Source: JBHIEE01 sp046760445 | GTDB taxonomy: Bacteria; Acidobacteriota; Aminicenantia; JdFR-78 | Assembly (NCBI GenBank): GCA_046760445.1 | Contig: JBHIEE010000026.1 | Location: 1-27,827 of the forward strand | DNA: 27,827 bases | Direction: 5' to 3' | In this document: positions 24,219 through 27,827 of the stretch, one piece after another | Layout: each line of letters starts with the position of its first letter | How positions within the stretch are numbered: the stretch's first letter is position 1 | Notes under the pieces: model-generated | Told to the model about the DNA's origin: nothing | Database searches by the model: none | The model's input: the letters and a program-made list of their open reading frames with translations, nothing else | Program-made: the position numbers and the translations under genes

Positions 24219-26468
24219 ATGATTAGACGAGAAGAAGCATTAGAGTATCATTCAAAAGGAAGGAAAGGCAAGATAGAGGTTTGCACAACTAAACCCTGTC
24301 TTACCCAAAGGGACTTATCCTTAGCTTATACTCCTGGTGTTGCTGAACCTTGTCGGGAAATTCAAAAAGCTCCTGAAGAAGTTTATACCTATACAGCCAA
24401 AGGAAATTTAGTTGCTGTAGTGACCAATGGCACGGCTGTTCTTGGGTTGGGAAATATTGGAGCTTTAGCTGGGAAACCAGTAATGGAAGGGAAAGGGGTT
24501 CTCTTTAAAAAATTTGCAGATATTGATGTTTTTGATATTGAAATTGATTCAGAAGATCCCGATGAAGTTATCAAGGTGGTCAAATTAGTAGAACCCTCTT
24601 TCGGTGGAATTAACTTAGAGGACATAAAAGCACCAGAGTGTTTTTATATTGAGGAAACTTTGATAAGAGAAATGAATATCCCTGTTTTTCATGATGACCA
24701 ACATGGAACAGCTATTATCTCAGGAGCAGGCCTTTTAAATGCTCTTGAACTCCAAAAAAAAGAAATAGACAAAGTAAGAGTAGTCATTAATGGAGCCGGG
24801 GCTTCTGGCATAGCAATAGCTGATTTTTATGTCAAATTAGGAGTAAAGAAAAAAAACATAATTATGTGTGATTCTCGGGGAGTACTTTATAAAGGTAGAG
24901 AAAAGGGGATGAATCCTTATAAGGAAAGGTTTGCTCAGGATACCAAACTAAGAACTTTGGCTGAAGCAATGAAAGGAGCTGATGTTTTTATTGGGGTTTC
25001 AGTAGCTGATGTTGTCACCAAAGAGATGATTGCTTCTATGAACAGTCGACCAATAGTTTTTGCTATGGCAAATCCTGACCCAGAAATCAGATATGAAGAT
25101 GCTATCAGTGTTAGAAAAGATTTAATTATGGCCACAGGACGGTCAGATTATCCGAATCAGGTGAATAATGTTTTGGGATTTCCTTTTATTTTCAGAGGAG
25201 CATTGGATGTCAGAGCAACAACAATTAATTACCAGATGAAAATAGCTGCCTCTCATGCTTTGGCTGATTTAGCTAAGGAGGATGTTCCTGACTCAGTGCT
25301 AAAAGCTTATGGAAATAAAAGCATAAAATTTGGGGCAGAGTATATTATTCCCAAACCATTTGATCCAAGGGTGCTCATCTGGGAAGCCTCTGCTGTGGCT
25401 AAAGCAGCTATGGATTCAGGAGCAGCTCAAAAACACATTGATATTGAGGAATACAAGCATCAATTAGAAGCCAGACTTGGTAAAACTCGTGAAGTAATGC
25501 GCGTTTTTATTAATAAAGCCAAAACTCAACCAAAAAGAATTGTTTTTCCTGAAGGAAATGAAGAAAAAATTCTTAAAGCCTGCCAGGTAATTATTGATGA
25601 AGGGATAGCTACTCCTATTCTCCTGGATAATAAAAAAGAAATTATTCAAAAAATTAAAGAATTAGATTTAGATATTCTGGATAAAGTAGAAATTGTTGAA
25701 CCAGAAACATCACCTAAATTTGAAGAATATGTCGAAGAATTTTTTCAGATGAGAAAGAGAAAAGGCATTACCAGGGTTGAAGCTGAAGAAATTATAAAAA
25801 ATCACAATTATTTTGGCTCAATGATGGTTCATAAAGGTGATGCTGATGGATTAGTCTCTGGCTTAAATATGCACTATCCTGAAACGATCAGACCAGCTTT
25901 ACAAATTATTCGAATTAAACCTGATTTAACTAAGGTTTCTGGTCTTTATATGATGATTTTTAAGGACGATATTATGTTTTTTGCTGATGCAACAGTCAAT
26001 ATTGAACCAGCCTCTGAAGATTTAGCTGAAATTGCCATCAGTACAGCAGAAACTGCTCAGAGATTTGGCATTGAACCTAAAGTAGCAATGCTTTCTTTCT
26101 CTAATTTTGGGAGCACCCGTCATCCCTTATCAGAAAAGGTAAAAAGAGCAGTAGAGATAGTGAAAGAAAAGAAACCTGATTTAACTATTGATGGCGAAAT
26201 GCAAGCTGACACAGCAGTTGTCCCTGAGATTTTAAAATCAACTTATCCTTTCAGCAAGTTGAAAGAAAAGGCAAATGTTCTTATTTTCCCAGATCTTCAA
26301 TCAGGAAATATTGCTTATAAATTGATGGAAAGACTTGGCGGAGCTAAAGCAGTTGGTCCTATTCTAATGGGAATGAATAAACCAGTTCATGTTTTACAGA
26401 GAGGAGCTTCAGTTGATGATATTGTAAATTTAACAGCTATTGCAGTTGTTGATGCTCAAGAACTATAA
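24219..26468 (+). CDS. maeB: NADP-type malic enzyme with phosphotransacetylase domain (MaeB type)
   Basis: This protein of 749 residues is close to the length of E. coli MaeB. I chose ATG 24219 because it has a ribosome site (GAAAGGTG, 5 nt away) and its product starts like other family members; the upstream TTG at 24153 lies in the promoter. The malic enzyme part (1-425) has TQRDLSLAYTPGVAEPC (29-45, catalytic Tyr37), metal ligands around E134-D135 and D159-D160 in FHDDQHGTA, and the nucleotide loop NGAGASG (191-197). The phosphate acetyltransferase-like part (430-749) begins PKRIVFPEGNEEKI. It decarboxylates malate to pyruvate with reduction of NAD(P); in MaeB the second domain is thought to be regulatory, sensing acetyl-CoA. 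It converges with the dihydrolipoamide dehydrogenase gene and does not belong to the glycan locus. Confidence 0.92.
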   Translation: MIRREEALEYHSKGRKGKIEVCTTKPCLTQRDLSLAYTPGVAEPCREIQKAPEEVYTYTAKGNLVAVVTNGTAVLGLGNIGALAGKPVMEGKGVLFKKFADIDVFDIEIDSEDPDEVIKVVKLVEPSFGGINLEDIKAPECFYIEETLIREMNIPVFHDDQHGTAIISGAGLLNALELQKKEIDKVRVVINGAGASGIAIADFYVKLGVKKKNIIMCDSRGVLYKGREKGMNPYKERFAQDTKLRTLAEAMKGADVFIGVSVADVVTKEMIASMNSRPIVFAMANPDPEIRYEDAISVRKDLIMATGRSDYPNQVNNVLGFPFIFRGALDVRATTINYQMKIAASHALADLAKEDVPDSVLKAYGNKSIKFGAEYIIPKPFDPRVLIWEASAVAKAAMDSGAAQKHIDIEEYKHQLEARLGKTREVMRVFINKAKTQPKRIVFPEGNEEKILKACQVIIDEGIATPILLDNKKEIIQKIKELDLDILDKVEIVEPETSPKFEEYVEEFFQMRKRKGITRVEAEEIIKNHNYFGSMMVHKGDADGLVSGLNMHYPETIRPALQIIRIKPDLTKVSGLYMMIFKDDIMFFADATVNIEPASEDLAEIAISTAETAQRFGIEPKVAMLSFSNFGSTRHPLSEKVKRAVEIVKEKKPDLTIDGEMQADTAVVPEILKSTYPFSKLKEKANVLIFPDLQSGNIAYKLMERLGGAKAVGPILMGMNKPVHVLQRGASVDDIVNLTAIAVVDAQEL

Positions 26469-26471
26469 CTC

Positions 26472-26541
26472 ATTCTTGCCTCCAGCTTCCAGCTTCTAGA
26501 TTATAGTTTCCTGCTTCTTGCTTCCAGTTTCCAGCTTCTAG
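26472..26541. repeat. Ten-unit degenerate 7-bp tandem repeat
   Basis: The entire gap between the convergent malic enzyme and dihydrolipoamide dehydrogenase genes is filled by ten heptamers in unbroken phase on the plus strand: attcttg, cctccag, cttccag, cttctag, attatag, tttcctg, cttcttg, cttccag, tttccag, cttctag. The consensus is CTTCCAG. The last unit supplies the TAG stop of the dehydrogenase. No hairpin terminator is visible in the gap. Confidence 0.8.
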
Positions 26542-27827
26542 TTAATAATATGAATTGATTTCTTATCCACATTTAAGTTTGCTTCCCAAATTACCTCAGA
26601 AAGAGTAGGATGAATATGGATATTTTTAGAAATATCTTTAGTTTTAAGCCTGTTACTTATTGCTAATGAGAGCTCGGAAATTAATTCACTTGCTTGAGGT
26701 CCTAAAATATGAGCTCCTATTATTTCCTCGTTCTCATTGGAAATGATTTTTATTAAACCATCAGTTTGAGCTAAAGTTAAAGCTCTTCCATTAGCTCTGA
26801 AAGGAAATCGACCTATTTTTATATTAATCCCTTTTTCTCTTGCCTGTTCTTCGGTTAACCCAACAGTAGAAAACTCTGGTTCAGTAAACACAGCTGCTGG
26901 TAAAGATAAATAATCTATTTTGGTATGTAATCCACAGATATTCTCAACAGCCACTATCCCTTCATGGGAAGCTTTATGAGCCATAAGTTTTCCTCCTATC
27001 AGGTCACCAATAGCGTATATATTAGGAATATTGGTTTTTAATCGAGAATCAACTTTAACAAACCCATAGTTATCCAGTGCAATTCCAACTTTTTCCAAGC
27101 CTGAATTTTCTGAATTAGGCTTTCTTCCAACTGCAATCAGAACCTTTTCTATTTCAAGAGAAAGAGTCTGATTGTTCTCTAAACTGATCGCTTCTAATTT
27201 TATTTTATTATCTTTAACTTCTGCTTTATTTAGTCGAGTATGAGTAAAAATGAATATTCCTTCCTTTTTTAAAATTCTCTCCAGATTTAGAACTAATTCC
27301 AGATCATTACCGGGAAGAATAGTGGGCAAAATTTCAATAATCGATATTTTAGTCCCAAAATAGTGATAAATTAAGCCAATCTCAAGTCCCACTCCTCCTC
27401 CTCCAATAACAGCCATACTTTCTGGAATTTTTTCTAACTCTAATGCTTCTTTACTGGTGATGATTTGCTTGCCATCAGGCTTTAAAAATGGCAAATCTGC
27501 TGGCCTACTTCCTGTAGCTAAAATTATATTCTCAGCTTCTAAGATTTTCTTTTCTTTATCATTGCTGACCACTACCATATGATTATTTTCTAACGCTGCT
27601 TTACCCTCAATAACCTCTACTCCACTTTTCTTAAGAAGAAAATTTACCCCTCGAACTAATTGATCCACTATTTTCTGTTTTCTCTGCTGAATTTTTGGCC
27701 AATCAAGACTGAAATTGTCCATCTTAATTCCAAATTCTTCACTATTTTTTATTATCTCTAAAATTTTAGCAGGATAAAGAAGAGCTTTGGTAGGAATACA
27801 GCCATAATTCAAACAAGTACCCCCTAT
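26538..27827 (-). CDS. lpdA: Dihydrolipoamide dehydrogenase (5' end outside window)
   Basis: 429 residues are visible. The frame continues to the window edge, so the first about 35 residues (FAD-binding GxGxxG) are missing. It should not be started at the internal TTG at 27812. The redox-active disulfide is GGTCLNYGCIPTK (Cys at visible positions 5 and 10). The NAD-binding loop is GGGGVGLEIG, the second FAD contact is AIGDLIGG, and the C-terminal catalytic pair is HIHPTLSE (H406, E411). It reoxidises the lipoyl group of 2-oxoacid dehydrogenase complexes or the glycine cleavage system with NAD. No lipoyl or E2 gene is visible, so the complex is unknown. The four-residue CxxxxC spacing separates it from thioredoxin reductases; close relatives such as mercuric reductase are less likely. 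Confidence 0.9.
   Translation of the reverse strand: MGGTCLNYGCIPTKALLYPAKILEIIKNSEEFGIKMDNFSLDWPKIQQRKQKIVDQLVRGVNFLLKKSGVEVIEGKAALENNHMVVVSNDKEKKILEAENIILATGSRPADLPFLKPDGKQIITSKEALELEKIPESMAVIGGGGVGLEIGLIYHYFGTKISIIEILPTILPGNDLELVLNLERILKKEGIFIFTHTRLNKAEVKDNKIKLEAISLENNQTLSLEIEKVLIAVGRKPNSENSGLEKVGIALDNYGFVKVDSRLKTNIPNIYAIGDLIGGKLMAHKASHEGIVAVENICGLHTKIDYLSLPAAVFTEPEFSTVGLTEEQAREKGINIKIGRFPFRANGRALTLAQTDGLIKIISNENEEIIGAHILGPQASELISELSLAISNRLKTKDISKNIHIHPTLSEVIWEANLNVDKKSIHIIN

Noticed and set aside
26472..26541. CRISPR array or IS end
   Set aside because: The repeat unit is 7 bp without spacers, and there is no transposase frame or terminal inverted repeat.
26538..27812. Dihydrolipoamide dehydrogenase as a complete gene starting at 27812
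   Set aside because: The TTG there is the Leu inside the CLNYGC disulfide motif; the frame continues to the window edge.

Overview
The window is AT-rich DNA, densely packed with genes, from an uncultured-type, probably anaerobic and probably diderm bacterium. It carries Wzz, Wzx and Wzy/ligase-type surface-glycan genes, several radical-SAM enzymes, a MaeB-type malic enzyme and a dihydrolipoamide dehydrogenase. There is no rRNA or other strong marker, so I do not name a phylum. I saw no tRNA, CRISPR array or intact insertion sequence.

About 24 kb (1..24140) is a surface-polysaccharide locus, almost all on the minus strand, in two runs. Run A (10924 down to 1) starts at a good promoter and encodes a Wzz-type chain-length protein, a HEPN/MNT pair, a truncated flippase remnant, a large sulfatase-like protein, a nucleotide-pyrophosphatase-type AlkP enzyme, a Wzx flippase, an O-antigen ligase/polymerase, a methyltransferase and a glycosyltransferase cut by the window edge. 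Run B (23972 down to 13672) encodes a second flippase, a B12-binding radical-SAM protein, a radical-SAM/SPASM-like protein, a CapK-type adenylating enzyme, a polysaccharide pyruvyl-transferase-like protein, a GT4 glycosyltransferase, a second radical-SAM/SPASM-like protein and another GT4. Between them lies one plus-strand gene, a five-helix membrane protein with an extracytoplasmic sulfatase-like domain. The expected division of labour is sugar-unit assembly by GTs, decoration by CapK, pyruvyl, radical-SAM and methyltransferase enzymes, export by Wzx, polymerisation/ligation by Wzy/WaaL with length control by Wzz, and outer decoration or trimming by the three AlkP-fold enzymes.

The right end (24153..27827) is central metabolism: a malic enzyme-phosphotransacetylase fusion with a clear promoter on the plus strand, converging on a dihydrolipoamide dehydrogenase that is cut by the window edge. 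The two are separated by a 70-bp degenerate 7-bp tandem repeat.

The main structural discovery is a decayed duplication of the Wzz-end/flippase-start junction. The left copy has intact Wzz and a broken flippase, with a HEPN/MNT pair between them. The right copy, about 14 kb away in the same orientation, has an intact flippase and only the last dozen codons of Wzz. These degenerate direct repeats bracket the intervening glycan genes and suggest that the locus grew or was exchanged by recombination at this junction. Other points of interest are two 'sulfatases' with Thr where the formylglycine residue should be, a HEPN protein without the usual RNase motif, a second HEPN fragment in the spacer, and 7-bp repeats at three places, one inside a coding sequence.
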